From the NCBI RefSeq assembly GCF_001549985.1, contig NZ_LROZ01000005.1:186967-250966 (forward strand): DNA of 64,000 nt, in the 5' to 3' direction. Source of the stretch: Myroides odoratus (lineage in GTDB: Bacteria > Bacteroidota > Bacteroidia > Flavobacteriales > Flavobacteriaceae). Below the pieces are notes generated by a model. The model was not told the DNA's origin. It did no database searches and was given only the letters and a program-made list of their open reading frames with translations. Position 1 is the stretch's first letter; every line of letters starts with the position of its first letter. The position numbers were made by a program, and so were the translations under genes. This document shows positions 49,204-58,039 of this stretch, piece by piece.

Positions 49204-49418
49204 TGACTAAAAAAGCGTTTATAGTTGGTTTGTTGTCGATTTTTTTATTTTCTTTTTCAAGTCAGCAGCAAGTTTACATTTGCAAAGGTAAATCAAGTAA
49301 GAAATACCATAAATCAAGTAGTTGTAAAGGATTAAACAGATGTTCGACTAGTATTTATAAAGTCAGTTTAAAAGAGGCAAAGGAAATAGGAAGAACGCCT
49401 TGTAAGATTGAGTATTAA
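49203..49418 (+). CDS. Small secreted protein with Cys/His motif
   Basis: This 71-residue protein has a signal peptide (MTKKAFIVGLLSIFLFSFSS) and a mature part with VYICKGKSSKKYHKSSSCKG, LNRCSTSIYKVSLKEAKEIG and TPCKIEY. The four Cys and one His resemble small Ada-like metal-binding modules found in secreted Bacteroidetes proteins. It is translationally coupled to the membrane protein. Confidence 0.6.
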   Translation: MTKKAFIVGLLSIFLFSFSSQQQVYICKGKSSKKYHKSSSCKGLNRCSTSIYKVSLKEAKEIGRTPCKIEY

Positions 49419-49433
49419 ATAAAAATATAACTT

Positions 49434-49652
49434 ATGAAACACGAAATTAGCCAAGAAGAGTTGGATATGATAATGGAAACATTCATGTGGGATCTATTTT
49501 CATATATTAAAGCAAGCGAGTTGACCTCTATAGATCAACTTTCAGATAAAAAGAAGAAGGTATATGAGTTTTTAAAAAGTAATGGAACTAAATTTAGTAA
49601 AGGATATTATCCTCATGTAAAAATAGACGAGGAAATAAACAAGAGCTACTAA
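49434..49652 (+). CDS. Small acidic protein, unknown
   Basis: This 72-residue helical protein (MKHEISQEELDMIMETFMWD) is the last gene of the three-gene moron unit and is followed at once by a strong terminator. No family is recognised. Confidence 0.5.
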   Translation: MKHEISQEELDMIMETFMWDLFSYIKASELTSIDQLSDKKKKVYEFLKSNGTKFSKGYYPHVKIDEEINKSY

Positions 49653-49660
49653 AAGCAAAA

Positions 49661-49688
49661 GCCACTCGATTGAGTGGCTTATTTTTTA
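49661..49688 (+). terminator. Terminator, copy 1 of a duplicated element
   Basis: GCCACTC-GATT-GAGTGGC followed by T-rich sequence. The 35 bases from the stop codon (49650-49684) are identical to those at 50478-50512. Confidence 0.85.
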
Positions 49689-49780
49689 TCAAACCGTTTT
49701 ATCGTTAAATATCTCTATACTTATTTGTTACTTACATATACGTTTAGTATATTTATATGTGTTTAAACATTAAACAATAT

Positions 49781-49811
49781 TTTGCGAAGTGTAAATTGTT
49801 TTTTACATTTG
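49781..49811 (+). promoter_or_regulatory. Canonical Bacteroidetes promoter
   Basis: TTTG at 49781-49784 and TACATTTG at 49804-49811 are separated by 19 bases, matching the -33/-7 consensus. It drives the small gene at 49851. Confidence 0.7.
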
Positions 49812-49850
49812 CAATCACTTTTTAAGTAACCTATTTAAAAAGAGTATATT

Positions 49851-49985
49851 ATGAAAAAAGCCGAAATAATTAAAATGATCAAAGATATGTCAGAAAGAAA
49901 ATCTTTGATGAAGTCTTATAGTAATGGTAAAATAACTAAAGATCAATTAGAACAAAGAGGAGTAAAATTAGTTAAACCATTTTAA
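49851..49985 (+). CDS. 44-residue basic protein paired with the DUF6169-like gene
   Basis: The frame reads MKKAEIIKMIKDMSERKSLM and ends RGVKLVKPF. It is a lysine-rich helical protein under a good promoter, 9 bases before the next gene. The short first gene plus longer second gene arrangement resembles small two-gene modules such as toxin-antitoxin pairs, but no motif proves it. Confidence 0.5.
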   Translation: MKKAEIIKMIKDMSERKSLMKSYSNGKITKDQLEQRGVKLVKPF

Positions 49986-49994
49986 TATAAAGAG

Positions 49995-50480
49995 ATGCCC
50001 TACCCTTTTGAATGGGATGAACATAGAAGATTATATTCTTTTACTACTGCAACAAATTTAACGTATGAATTATCCTTTACTAAAGATGAAAATCTAAATA
50101 TTGGTAATGCTGATAATCCTATAGATAATATATATCATTTTGTTTTAGCTAAGAGAGAGGAAGATCAAAATATTAAATCAAATGATAAGGATATCTCTGA
50201 AACAATTAGGGCTGTCGTAACTGCCTTTTTCCAAAACAATATTAATTACACTTTAGTTTATACTTGTGATGATGAGGATAATAAAGGTATATGTAGATTT
50301 GTGCTTTTTGAAAAATGGTATAAAACATGGGTAGTTCCAGATTACGAAAAAATTGATAACATAATTGAGTTAGATGATACACGCATCTTTACATCAATAA
50401 TCTTGCACAAGTCCAATGAAAATTATGACGTCATTATAGATAGACATAAAAACATTGTTCAAAACTACAAAAGAGAATAA
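49995..50480 (+). CDS. DUF6169-like protein
   Basis: This 161-residue protein begins MPYPFEWDEHRRLYSFTTAT, followed by NLTYELSFT and an IYHFVLAKRE segment. The opening resembles a family annotated as DUF6169 in Bacteroidetes, of unknown function. It is downstream of a 44-residue partner and ends in the duplicated terminator. The family assignment is from memory of the opening motif. Confidence 0.5.
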   Translation: MPYPFEWDEHRRLYSFTTATNLTYELSFTKDENLNIGNADNPIDNIYHFVLAKREEDQNIKSNDKDISETIRAVVTAFFQNNINYTLVYTCDDEDNKGICRFVLFEKWYKTWVVPDYEKIDNIIELDDTRIFTSIILHKSNENYDVIIDRHKNIVQNYKRE

Positions 50481-50488
50481 AAGCAAAA

Positions 50489-50517
50489 GCCACTCGATTG
50501 AGTGGCTTATTTATTTT
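50489..50517 (+). terminator. Terminator, copy 2 of the duplicated element
   Basis: Same GCCACTC/GAGTGGC stem as at 49661. It also lies at the 3' end of the convergent HTH gene and may serve both directions. Confidence 0.85.
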
Positions 50518-50896
50518 TCCTAAGTTCTTCTAGTTCCTTGAGTATTCGGATTTGAGTTTTAGCGATGACATCTAGTTTTGCGATAATTTGCTGATTACCT
50601 AAGATATCTACGTCTGTGCCGATTAAGTTTTGTTGCAACTGTTTAATTGTATGATCAACAGTAAATACGGGCAACTCCCCTTTTGTCAAAAACAAATAGT
50701 TTATCTCTGGGCATTTTTCTATTGCTTTTTTGGCAAATGCAGGCGTTATGGAAGCGGTTCTTCCATAAACAATAGAATCAACCACTGAGTTGTTATTATA
50801 TCCTAATTTCTCTCCTAAGTGCATTGTAGCGATTCCGAATTCTTGTGCTAACATTTTAAGTCGTTCAGCTGGGCTTTCGATTATTTTTTTCTCCAT
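50507..50896 (-). CDS. HTH protein next to the integrase
   Basis: This 129-residue protein has a Cro/CI-like N-terminus (ERLKMLAQEFGIATMHLGEK, YNNNSVVDSIVYGRTASITP) and a C-terminal coiled coil (residues 80-128). The start follows the integrase stop by one base, so it is translated with the integrase and could control integration or excision. Confidence 0.65.
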   Translation of the reverse strand: MEKKIIESPAERLKMLAQEFGIATMHLGEKLGYNNNSVVDSIVYGRTASITPAFAKKAIEKCPEINYLFLTKGELPVFTVDHTIKQLQQNLIGTDVDILGNQQIIAKLDVIAKTQIRILKELEELRKNK

Positions 50897-50897
50897 A

Positions 50898-52196
50898 TTA
50901 TATAGTTTGTTGCTGTTCCCAGAATTCTGCTAACATTTTCGCAGATTCCAAATTCGTTTGTTTATTGTATTCTAACATTTGCTTTTCTGATTTCCACCCA
51001 CAAACATCCATAATTACTTTGTTTGGCAATTTTCCGATATGATTTGTAGCAAAAGAACGTCGGCAAATGTGTGAAGATACTAATTTGTGCTTAGGATATT
51101 CTCCTACTTCCTTTCTTACAGTATCTTCTCCTGTACTACCATCAACTTTAGTTTTTATTTTTCCGCCAATTATCATAGTGGAAATTTTAGCTAATTTACA
51201 AATTGCTTTTATTTCTCGGTTAAATTCTTGTTCAAACGTTTTAGGCGGTAGTCCTTTCCATTTTTTTAATATCTCCTTTACTTGAGGGTGTAATGGTATA
51301 GTTACGCTGTGATTTGTCTTAAAAGTTTTGATGCTGATAAAGTCTCCTTGGATATCTTCTGTTTTTAGTCTATTCAAAAAATCTGATACTCGCATGCCGG
51401 TCCATAATCCAATAATGAAATTATCGCGTATTGCATCTCTTTTCTTATCTGCAATCTTCAGTTTATATATTCTATTAATTTCTTCTACATTCAAATATGG
51501 GGCTTTATACTGAACTTCTGCTTTCTGTATGTAAACTATTTCACGATATCCTTTATTTACTTTTAGATTTAACTTCTCGGCACGTTCACAAAAGAACTTT
51601 GCACGAGAAACATGTCTATGTACAGTTGTTTCAGAAAACCCGCGTTCATTTGATAAATAACTACTGAAGCTGTCTAGGAACTTATTATCAACATCAATAA
51701 GCTTTATCGGGTCTTTGCCTTCAAAATCTATTAAAAGATCGCGTAATCTACTATTATGACTGATTGACTTTTCATTCATATACTTATTAGCAGCTACTTT
51801 ATGTGTTTGTGCTTTATTTTCAAGCCACCAAGTCGCAAAAGAAGTTAGGTATATTTCCTCTTTCTTTATTTTAAAATTACTCTCTGAAGTTGGCCTATTA
51901 AAAAATTCATTCACCTTATTAGAGATCCAAAACTTGTCAATTGTTTCACCTTGGATATAAGATGAATTGAATTCTGTTAGGATAAAAACTTTAAGCTCAC
52001 CTAATTTTAGATTGATTTCATTTCTATTCTTTACAGCAAGAACGTTTTTGATTTGTTCTTTTTTTGAATCCCAGTGATCAGGATTAATCGAAATTTGTAT
52101 TCGATGAAAAACATCAATTTGTTTTGTATGTAAAAATCTTAGATACAAAGTCGAGGGGTTAGAATTCCCTCTAAGAAGAAATTTAACTGTAGCCAT
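50898..52196 (-). CDS. Tyrosine recombinase (phage integrase)
   Basis: I start at the ATG at 52196 (MATVKFLLRGNSNPSTLYLR), giving 432 residues; the 21 codons before it are atypical. The N-terminal arm and SAM-like core-binding domain come first (to about residue 215). The catalytic residues are Arg in LWTGMRVSDFL, Lys in FKTNHSVTIP, the HxxR of SSHICRRSFATN, Trp of VCGWKSEKQM and Tyr of LEYNK. This is the Bacteroidetes phage/transposon type. It lies about 190 bases from a tRNA-Arg 3' end, the probable attachment site. Confidence 0.92.
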   Translation of the reverse strand: MATVKFLLRGNSNPSTLYLRFLHTKQIDVFHRIQISINPDHWDSKKEQIKNVLAVKNRNEINLKLGELKVFILTEFNSSYIQGETIDKFWISNKVNEFFNRPTSESNFKIKKEEIYLTSFATWWLENKAQTHKVAANKYMNEKSISHNSRLRDLLIDFEGKDPIKLIDVDNKFLDSFSSYLSNERGFSETTVHRHVSRAKFFCERAEKLNLKVNKGYREIVYIQKAEVQYKAPYLNVEEINRIYKLKIADKKRDAIRDNFIIGLWTGMRVSDFLNRLKTEDIQGDFISIKTFKTNHSVTIPLHPQVKEILKKWKGLPPKTFEQEFNREIKAICKLAKISTMIIGGKIKTKVDGSTGEDTVRKEVGEYPKHKLVSSHICRRSFATNHIGKLPNKVIMDVCGWKSEKQMLEYNKQTNLESAKMLAEFWEQQQTI

Positions 52197-52347
52197 TTTA
52201 ATAGGGTTTGAATTTGACAAAATATTTTTACAACAGTCAAAGAGTGGTAAATCTTGCACGACTATTGCACGACAAATATACTACTTACTTTTGTTAAATA
52301 CAGAGTTTATACAAAATATTCTATATAATTTGGCTAAATACCACAAA

Positions 52348-52375
52348 AAAAGGTTACACAAATGTGTAACCTTTT
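52348..52375 (-). terminator. Terminator of the tRNA unit at the prophage edge
   Basis: AAAAGGTTACAC and GTGTAACCTTTT form a perfect 12-bp stem with loop AAAT, 8 bases past the 3' end of the first tRNA-Arg. The prophage junction is probably in or next to this segment. Confidence 0.75.
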
Positions 52376-52383
52376 CCTTTTTG

Positions 52384-52457
52384 TGACGATGACAGGATTC
52401 AAACCTGTAACCTTCTGAGCCGTAATCAGATGCGCTATTCAGTTGCGCCACATCGCC
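52384..52457 (-). tRNA. tRNA-Arg(ACG), copy next to the prophage
   Basis: The reverse strand folds as a cloverleaf: acceptor GGCGATG/CATCGTC, D-stem GCGC, anticodon stem TCTGA/TCAGA with loop TTACGGC (anticodon ACG), T-arm CAGG-TTTGAAT-CCTG. CCA is not encoded. The 3' end faces the integrase, which makes it the likely attachment site. Confidence 0.95.
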
Positions 52458-52466
52458 TTAATTTTG

Positions 52467-52540
52467 TGACCACGGCAGGATTCAAACCTGCAACCTTCTG
52501 AGCCGTAATCAGATGCGCTATTCAGTTGCGCCACGTGGCC
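52467..52540 (-). tRNA. tRNA-Arg(ACG), second copy
   Basis: Same cloverleaf with acceptor GGCCACG/CGTGGTC and one T-stem pair changed from A-T to G-C relative to copy 1. All differences are compensatory, so both genes look functional. Nine bases separate the copies. Confidence 0.95.
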
Positions 52541-52768
52541 TTGTTGCTTATTGCGAGTGCAAATATAAGACGATATTCTGTAAAACCAAACTAGATCAAG
52601 GAAAAAATAGATGTTTTTTTTAAGCTATTTATTAATTGATTAATTGAGAGAGGCTTAGCGTAAAAGTTTTTTTCTTATAAATCAAAGTACATCGTATAAT
52701 CAATACATATAAAAGTTTCTAGCCCATTTACTCAAAAGTATTCGCCCTCTACTTTAATCTAGACATAA

Positions 52769-52795
52769 AAAAAGTTCATCGTGTGATGAACTTTT
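52769..52795 (-). terminator. Terminator of the lipoprotein gene
   Basis: AAAAAGTTCATC-GTG-GATGAACTTTTT type stem, 13 bases past the stop at 52808 on the reverse strand. Confidence 0.8.
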
Positions 52796-52807
52796 TCTTA
52801 CTTTATT

Positions 52808-53689
52808 TTATTCAATACTTATTTCAATCACATGAACATCAGAACCACCAAGAATTAAAGCAACTTCTGATACTAACATTTGTTCTCCATAATATGACAT
52901 TACTCCCACAGGTACACGAGTAATTTCACCTATATTAATAGTATGACGATCCGCATTACGCGCTACAGGATCATATCCCCCACCCAATCCAGTAGGATTT
53001 TCTGTATTCTCATAAAAGAAATCAGTTTTAAACAAAGGCATGTACATAAAGTTAGATATTGCAGCAACATTAGAAAGACTTGAAACATCGCTACAAGCAA
53101 TATCTAATACATGAGGAAGAGGATGATGAAAATTATGCCATGCTACAGTATGTGTTGGAGAACAAAATGGAAAATCAAACCTATTATTAATCTGCTGTAA
53201 CGCAAATGAACGATAAGGAGCAATTTTTATAGGATTAGCAATATGTAAATAATCAAACATCGTACTATTATGCGTCATCACAGTAATTAAGGCTGGAATC
53301 TGCAAATCATACTTTGTATTATTGATAATTTCAATAGATCGAGCTATTCCCATTTTCCCAGGCGAAGACACTGATTTCACATCATAAAAATTTGCAAAAG
53401 CAAGCGCTACAGCCTCTGCTTTATCTACAGGAATAGTTATATCTAAGGACTTTAAATAGTCGTAAGCATATTGATATAACATTTGTACAAATAAGTCTTC
53501 CGTCATACCTTCTTTGTCAAACATATACATACGATAGTGTTCTTCAAAATTTGCTCGAGCTTTTTCAACTTCTTCATTTAAAATAGTGTTTACACTAGAC
53601 TGATCAATACTTTCTTTTGATTCTGAAATCGAATCACTACTACAGCTAAATAGCATCAAGGACACTACTAATACTAACATTTTTTTCAT
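52808..53689 (-). CDS. Lipoprotein of unknown function
   Basis: Translation from the ATG at 53689 gives 293 residues with a lipoprotein signal (MKKMLVLVVSLMLFSC, then SSDS). The mature part has a helical first half and a beta-rich second half ending DVHVIEISIE. An IEIINNTKYDLQIP segment and the APYRSF stretch faintly recall the divergent lipoprotein gene nearby. Function is not recognised. It is a host gene, just outside the prophage. Confidence 0.7.
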   Translation of the reverse strand: MKKMLVLVVSLMLFSCSSDSISESKESIDQSSVNTILNEEVEKARANFEEHYRMYMFDKEGMTEDLFVQMLYQYAYDYLKSLDITIPVDKAEAVALAFANFYDVKSVSSPGKMGIARSIEIINNTKYDLQIPALITVMTHNSTMFDYLHIANPIKIAPYRSFALQQINNRFDFPFCSPTHTVAWHNFHHPLPHVLDIACSDVSSLSNVAAISNFMYMPLFKTDFFYENTENPTGLGGGYDPVARNADRHTINIGEITRVPVGVMSYYGEQMLVSEVALILGGSDVHVIEISIE

Positions 53690-53868
53690 AAAATTAAATT
53701 TTAATTGGTTAATCAAACTTAACTTAAAAAAATATTAATAAAAATTATTATAAATTAAATTAACTAAACATACAGCTTAACTATACTTTTTATTAAATTC
53801 TAAACTAATAATTCCCAAACAATTTTAAAAAAGTAATTTTAGCATAACCTATTTAAAAACATAGTATT

Positions 53869-54742
53869 ATGAAAAAATTTTAGTATTTGGACTAGCATTA
53901 GTTCTATTTTCTTGTTCTCAAGAAGACAAAGAAATTCAATCCACAGCAGTAGAAACAAAAACAATTGATCCAGGCATTGGATACAATTCTCCCTATTATG
54001 CGGATGCTGCAGGCTATATGGATATGGGAGTCCTACCCAATGGTTATATTAATTACAAATTAATAAACGCAACCGATTTAAACTTTACATTTACTCCCTA
54101 TTTTGGCTATGGAGCTTTTGATTTCGATCCAAATATTACAGACATTTTATGGCCCAATTCACCAAACAATTCAAACAATTCAAATAATTTAAAGATATTT
54201 GATCCATCTAGCATTTATTATTCACCTAACCTTATTACTAACGGGAAAAAATTTGGAAACTTCATTCCCGCAGAAGCTATTACTCTAAACCCTAATCAGC
54301 AAAAAACATATACTTCATACAATGCAGTTCCTTTTCAAGTACCAGGGTATCCAAACACCAACGCATTCAATTTCAATTATACAGGAAGTACAGTGAGAAA
54401 TGTTGAAAGAGACATCATTGGAAAAATGGGGAAATTATTCTTTATTCAGTTCGATGTAACAGAAAAAAATCACCTATTGCTCATTCTACTGTAAAAATGA
54501 ATTTCCCTCATAACTTACTTCAAAATGGTTTACCAACTCCCTGGATGCAAGTTGGATACATAGACTCCTTTTTTGGAGAACGATTAGTGTACCACAAAGA
54601 TTCACGTGAAATATGTATCACAATAGAACGCAGTAGTCAATATCAAGATACCTACCGTTTTTCTCACAATGGACGTAACTATGAAGTAGGTATACAAACG
54701 AATACTACAGATGTTATTGTTTATTTAAAACGAGTTCCATAA
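53869..54742 (+). pseudogene. Lipoprotein gene with two single-base frameshifts
   Basis: The ATG at 53869 runs ATG-AAA-AAA-TTT-TAG, but one extra A would give a clean lipoprotein signal (MKKILVFGLALVLFSC, then SQED). The same frame then continues to 54494. Near 54465, one extra A in a run of seven would join it to the frame that ends at 54742 (SPIAHSTVKMNFPHNL). The intact product would have about 290 residues. Both lesions are missing bases in A-runs, so assembly error is as likely as true decay or phase variation. Confidence 0.7.
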
Positions 54743-54861
54743 GATTCATAAAAAATCAAAATATGGAAAGGCTGAGTTGAAAATTTTCAAAAAGAATAAT
54801 TTGTTCTATTTTAAAATAGATCTCAACCGATTAACGTGAATCGTTTAAAAGACTTTCTACA

Positions 54862-54891
54862 AAAAACTCCATCTCAAAAGGTGGAGTTTTT
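54862..54891. terminator. Terminator-like hairpin
   Basis: AAAAACTCCA and TGGAGTTTTT pair around a 10-base loop, about 120 bases after the broken lipoprotein gene. Confidence 0.7.
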
Positions 54892-55047
54892 ATTATTTAT
54901 TCCAAAAAATATTTTCAAAGTGAAGTTGATTTTATCGTATCGCACTACTTAAAAATTCAAAACAAGCTAGCGATTCCATTACCTATCCTATAGGTAAACA
55001 TCCTGATGTAAACACAATAAACCGTAACTCTAATACAGTGTACTTGC

Positions 55048-55416
55048 TTATTGTATTTTAGTATAGTACACATAAACTAATGTCGTGATCAAAAAGATAA
55101 TCAGGTAAAAATACAGAGGATTTCCTGTAAACAATCCTACAATTAAAAACAACAGCGTTGCAATTGCTCCAGCCAATAAGAAGTTAAAGGTATCTTTGTC
55201 AATCAAATCGTCAAAATCATCCTCTTCTTCCTTGATTTCTCGCTCCAATTGTTTGGTCTTTTCTTCCAATTGTGCTCGTTTTTCTGACCACGTTTTTTGA
55301 AGGGATCTTCTTTTGACCTTGATGGTTTTACGCCGCATAGCTAGTTGGGACTTCCCGTAGCGATAACTAAGGTAATCCAATACTAAAACTAACAATAGGA
55401 ATACAAACTTGATCAT
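55048..55416 (-). CDS. Small membrane protein with coiled coil
   Basis: This 122-residue protein has an N-terminal hydrophobic helix (KFVFLLLVLVLDYLSYRY), a charged coiled coil (residues 28-68), and two C-terminal membrane helices (FLLAGAIATLLFLIVGLF and LYFYLIIFLITTLVYVYY). No family is recognised. It is followed by a region without genes. Confidence 0.55.
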   Translation of the reverse strand: MIKFVFLLLVLVLDYLSYRYGKSQLAMRRKTIKVKRRSLQKTWSEKRAQLEEKTKQLEREIKEEEDDFDDLIDKDTFNFLLAGAIATLLFLIVGLFTGNPLYFYLIIFLITTLVYVYYTKIQ

Positions 55417-55489
55417 TTTGGATATTCAATTCAACGTCATTAATGGCGCAAAAATAATAAACTATCTAGTTACTACTTGAAAAAAATAA

Positions 55490-55525
55490 AAAAAGAGATA
55501 GCCTCATAGAAGACTATCTCTTTTT
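55490..55525 (-). terminator. Terminator of rho
   Basis: AAAAGAGATAG and CTATCTCTTTTT form a strong stem downstream of the rho stop on the reverse strand. Confidence 0.8.
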
Positions 55526-55546
55526 GCTTATATTCAAAATCACTAA

Positions 55547-57364
55547 TTATCCTTGAATTTCTGCAAAGAACTCGTCGTTATTTTTTGTATTTTTAATTGA
55601 ATCAATAATAGAAGTCATCGCCTCGATAGAATTCATATCATCCATTACTTTACGAACCGTCCAGGTACGTTGTAAAGCATCTCTATCTAACAACTCATCA
55701 TCGCGACGTGTACTCGAAGAGGTGATATCAATCGCCGGGTAAATGCGTTTATTCGCCAATTTACGATCCAGTTGAAGTTCCATATTACCCGTTCCTTTAA
55801 ACTCTTCGAAAATAACTTCATCCATTTTAGATCCTGTATCCACTAATGCCGTAGCAATAATACTCAACGACCCTCCATTTTCGATATTACGAGCAGCCCC
55901 GAAGAATCGTTTTGGTTTTTGTAATGCATTTGCATCCACCCCACCACTCAATACTTTTCCTGAAGCAGGTTGTACCGTATTATAAGCACGAGCTAAACGC
56001 GTAATGGAATCCAATAAGATAACCACATCATGTCCACATTCAACCAAACGTTTCGCTTTTTCTAAAACGATATTAGCCACTTTTACGTGACGCTCTGCTG
56101 GTTCGTCAAAAGTAGAGGCAATTACTTCTGCTCTCACACTGCGTTGCATATCTGTAACCTCCTCTGGACGTTCATCAATTAATAAAACGATCAAATAAAC
56201 TTCAGGATGATTCGCTGCAATAGCATTAGCAACATCTTTCAACAACATGGTTTTACCCGTTTTGGGTTGAGCTACGATCATTCCACGTTGCCCTTTACCA
56301 ATTGGTGCAAACATATCCATAATACGCGTTGACGTTGTACTTCTATGTCCATCTAATTTAAATTTTTCCGTTGGGAAAATCGGCGTTAAATGTTCAAAAG
56401 ACACGCGATCTCTCACACTTTGTGGATCATGACCATTGATTTTCAATACGCGTACCAAAGGGAAGAATTTTTCACCTTCTTTTGGAGGGCGCACCACTCC
56501 TTTTACTGTATCTCCTGTTTTCAATCCAAAAAGGCGAATTTGCGATTGAGATAAGTAAATATCATCTGGTGAGGATAAATAATTGTAATCCGCAGAACGC
56601 AAGAAACCATAACCGTCAGGCATCATTTCCAACACCCCTTCACTTTCAATAATACCATCGAACTCATAATCAGGTTCTCTGAAATTATTTTTTTGTTGTG
56701 CGTTATTGTTGTTGGATTGGTTTTGGTTTCGCTGTTGATTTTTATTGCCTTGTTGATTGTGGTGGTGTCTCTTCGTTTCTTGTTCAACAATAGGCTGGTC
56801 GCTTACAACTGAGGGTTCAGTTTCGCTTTTTGTAGTATCCTGAGCAACTCCTTGACGTTGTTCTTCTCCTTGTTGCTTTCTATTATTTTTAAAGTCGCGC
56901 TTTTGAAAATCGCGCTTTGTATTGTCATTTTTCTTCTTTGCGGTAAACTCTTTTCGATTATCACGAGGTTGAGCAGGTTGATCAGCTTTAGTAGCTTCCG
57001 TATCCGCTGTATGTTCTTCTCTTGAAGGTTTATTCGATTGATTTGTTGTTTCCTTTACCTTCTGTTGTTTCCCTTCCATCGGTGTTGCATCCACGTCTGT
57101 CGCTTGTTTAGCTAGCCTTGGGCGTTTAGGTTTTTCTACTGCAGTAGCTTCTGCTGGCACAGCTTGAATCGTTTCAGCTTCAACCGCTTTTTCTTTTTTC
57201 GCAACAGGCTTTGGTGCTTTAGCTTCTGTCGGAGTCTGAAGCGCTATAATTCGCTCAATTAACTCTCCTTTTTTTAAAGTCGACACCTTAGTAAGTTTAG
57301 CCTTCTTCGCGATCTCCTGAAGGTCAGAAACCTTCATTTTTTCTAATTGGGAAATGTCAAACAT
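55547..57364 (-). CDS. rho: Transcription termination factor Rho
   Basis: This 605-residue hexameric RNA helicase releases transcripts from RNA polymerase. The N-terminal Rho_N helix bundle ([20 protein letters not shown]) is followed by a long insert rich in K, E, Q and N (residues about 50-225), a feature of Bacteroidetes Rho. The RNA-binding cold-shock domain ([15 protein letters not shown]) comes next, then Walker A AQPKTGKT, the [13 protein letters not shown] motif, and the conserved [20 protein letters not shown]. The gene is monocistronic, with its own terminator. Confidence 0.97.
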   Translation of the reverse strand: MFDISQLEKMKVSDLQEIAKKAKLTKVSTLKKGELIERIIALQTPTEAKAPKPVAKKEKAVEAETIQAVPAEATAVEKPKRPRLAKQATDVDATPMEGKQQKVKETTNQSNKPSREEHTADTEATKADQPAQPRDNRKEFTAKKKNDNTKRDFQKRDFKNNRKQQGEEQRQGVAQDTTKSETEPSVVSDQPIVEQETKRHHHNQQGNKNQQRNQNQSNNNNAQQKNNFREPDYEFDGIIESEGVLEMMPDGYGFLRSADYNYLSSPDDIYLSQSQIRLFGLKTGDTVKGVVRPPKEGEKFFPLVRVLKINGHDPQSVRDRVSFEHLTPIFPTEKFKLDGHRSTTSTRIMDMFAPIGKGQRGMIVAQPKTGKTMLLKDVANAIAANHPEVYLIVLLIDERPEEVTDMQRSVRAEVIASTFDEPAERHVKVANIVLEKAKRLVECGHDVVILLDSITRLARAYNTVQPASGKVLSGGVDANALQKPKRFFGAARNIENGGSLSIIATALVDTGSKMDEVIFEEFKGTGNMELQLDRKLANKRIYPAIDITSSSTRRDDELLDRDALQRTWTVRKVMDDMNSIEAMTSIIDSIKNTKNNDEFFAEIQG

Positions 57365-57524
57365 ATAAATGTTTATAGATTATAAATAAATGAGTTGTGT
57401 CTTAAAAAATAAGAATGGAATTTTTGTTAGTAGAAGTGTCGTATTATGAAGTACTTACGACAATACTGTTGCAATAATACGAATTATTTTTAATATTTAA
57501 TAGGTTTTTATAAAAAAGAAACCT

Positions 57525-57532
57525 TACTTTTG
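57525..57532 (+). promoter_or_regulatory. Promoter -7 box TACTTTTG
   Basis: TACTTTTG lies 26 bases before the ATG at 57558 and rules against an upstream GTG start at 57534, which would be before the transcription start. Confidence 0.5.
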
Positions 57533-57557
57533 TGTGAGTTACAGAAATCCAATCATC

Positions 57558-57974
57558 ATGCTACAGCGAATTCAAACCGTATATATGATTTTAGCCCTTA
57601 TTGTGCTTGGCGTATTACCCTTTGTTTTTCCATTATGGTACAATGCTCAACAAGAGGAAATTTACTTCATGTTTATTCCTAGTTACACTATCCTTTTTGG
57701 TGTGTGTACGGCATTGACCCTCGTAAGTATCATGAACTACAAAAATAGACAACGACAGTTTGTTTGCAACAGACTGACTATGATATTAAACGTTATACTA
57801 TTAGGATTATTTGTTTATCGAACACTAACTGTATCTGGAGAAGCGTCAGAAATCGTTTCTGAGAAAGGTATTGGGATGTTCCTCCCTATTGTCTCTATCG
57901 TGTTGCTTGTATTAGCAAACAAAGCCATCAAGAAGGATGAAGATCTTGTAAAATCTGTGGATCGCTTACGATAA
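57558..57974 (+). CDS. DUF4293 membrane protein
   Basis: This 138-residue protein starts MLQRIQTVYMILALIVLGVL. It has four membrane segments, a charged NYKNRQRQFVCNR loop and a cytosolic tail ending VDRLR, matching DUF4293. This family is a conserved Bacteroidetes membrane protein of unknown role, often beside rho. It is divergent from rho. Confidence 0.82.
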   Translation: MLQRIQTVYMILALIVLGVLPFVFPLWYNAQQEEIYFMFIPSYTILFGVCTALTLVSIMNYKNRQRQFVCNRLTMILNVILLGLFVYRTLTVSGEASEIVSEKGIGMFLPIVSIVLLVLANKAIKKDEDLVKSVDRLR

Positions 57975-58002
57975 ACCTAACATCTTAGTTTATTAGTGCG
58001 TA

Positions 58003-58039
58003 AAAAAAACCGAACAATTTAGAATTGTTCGGTTTTTTT
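58003..58039. terminator. Bidirectional terminator
   Basis: A perfect 17-bp stem (AAAAAAACCGAACAATT and its complement) with loop TAG lies between the convergent DUF4293 and phosphoesterase genes. Confidence 0.9.

Noticed and set aside
52601..52760. Possible left-over phage sequence right of the tRNA genes
   Set aside because: Only AT-rich spacer is visible, with no phage motif, so the junction is placed left of the tRNA pair.
57534..57557. GTG start eight codons upstream for the DUF4293 protein
   Set aside because: It would lie before the transcription start predicted from the TACTTTTG box, and the family begins at M-QRIQ.
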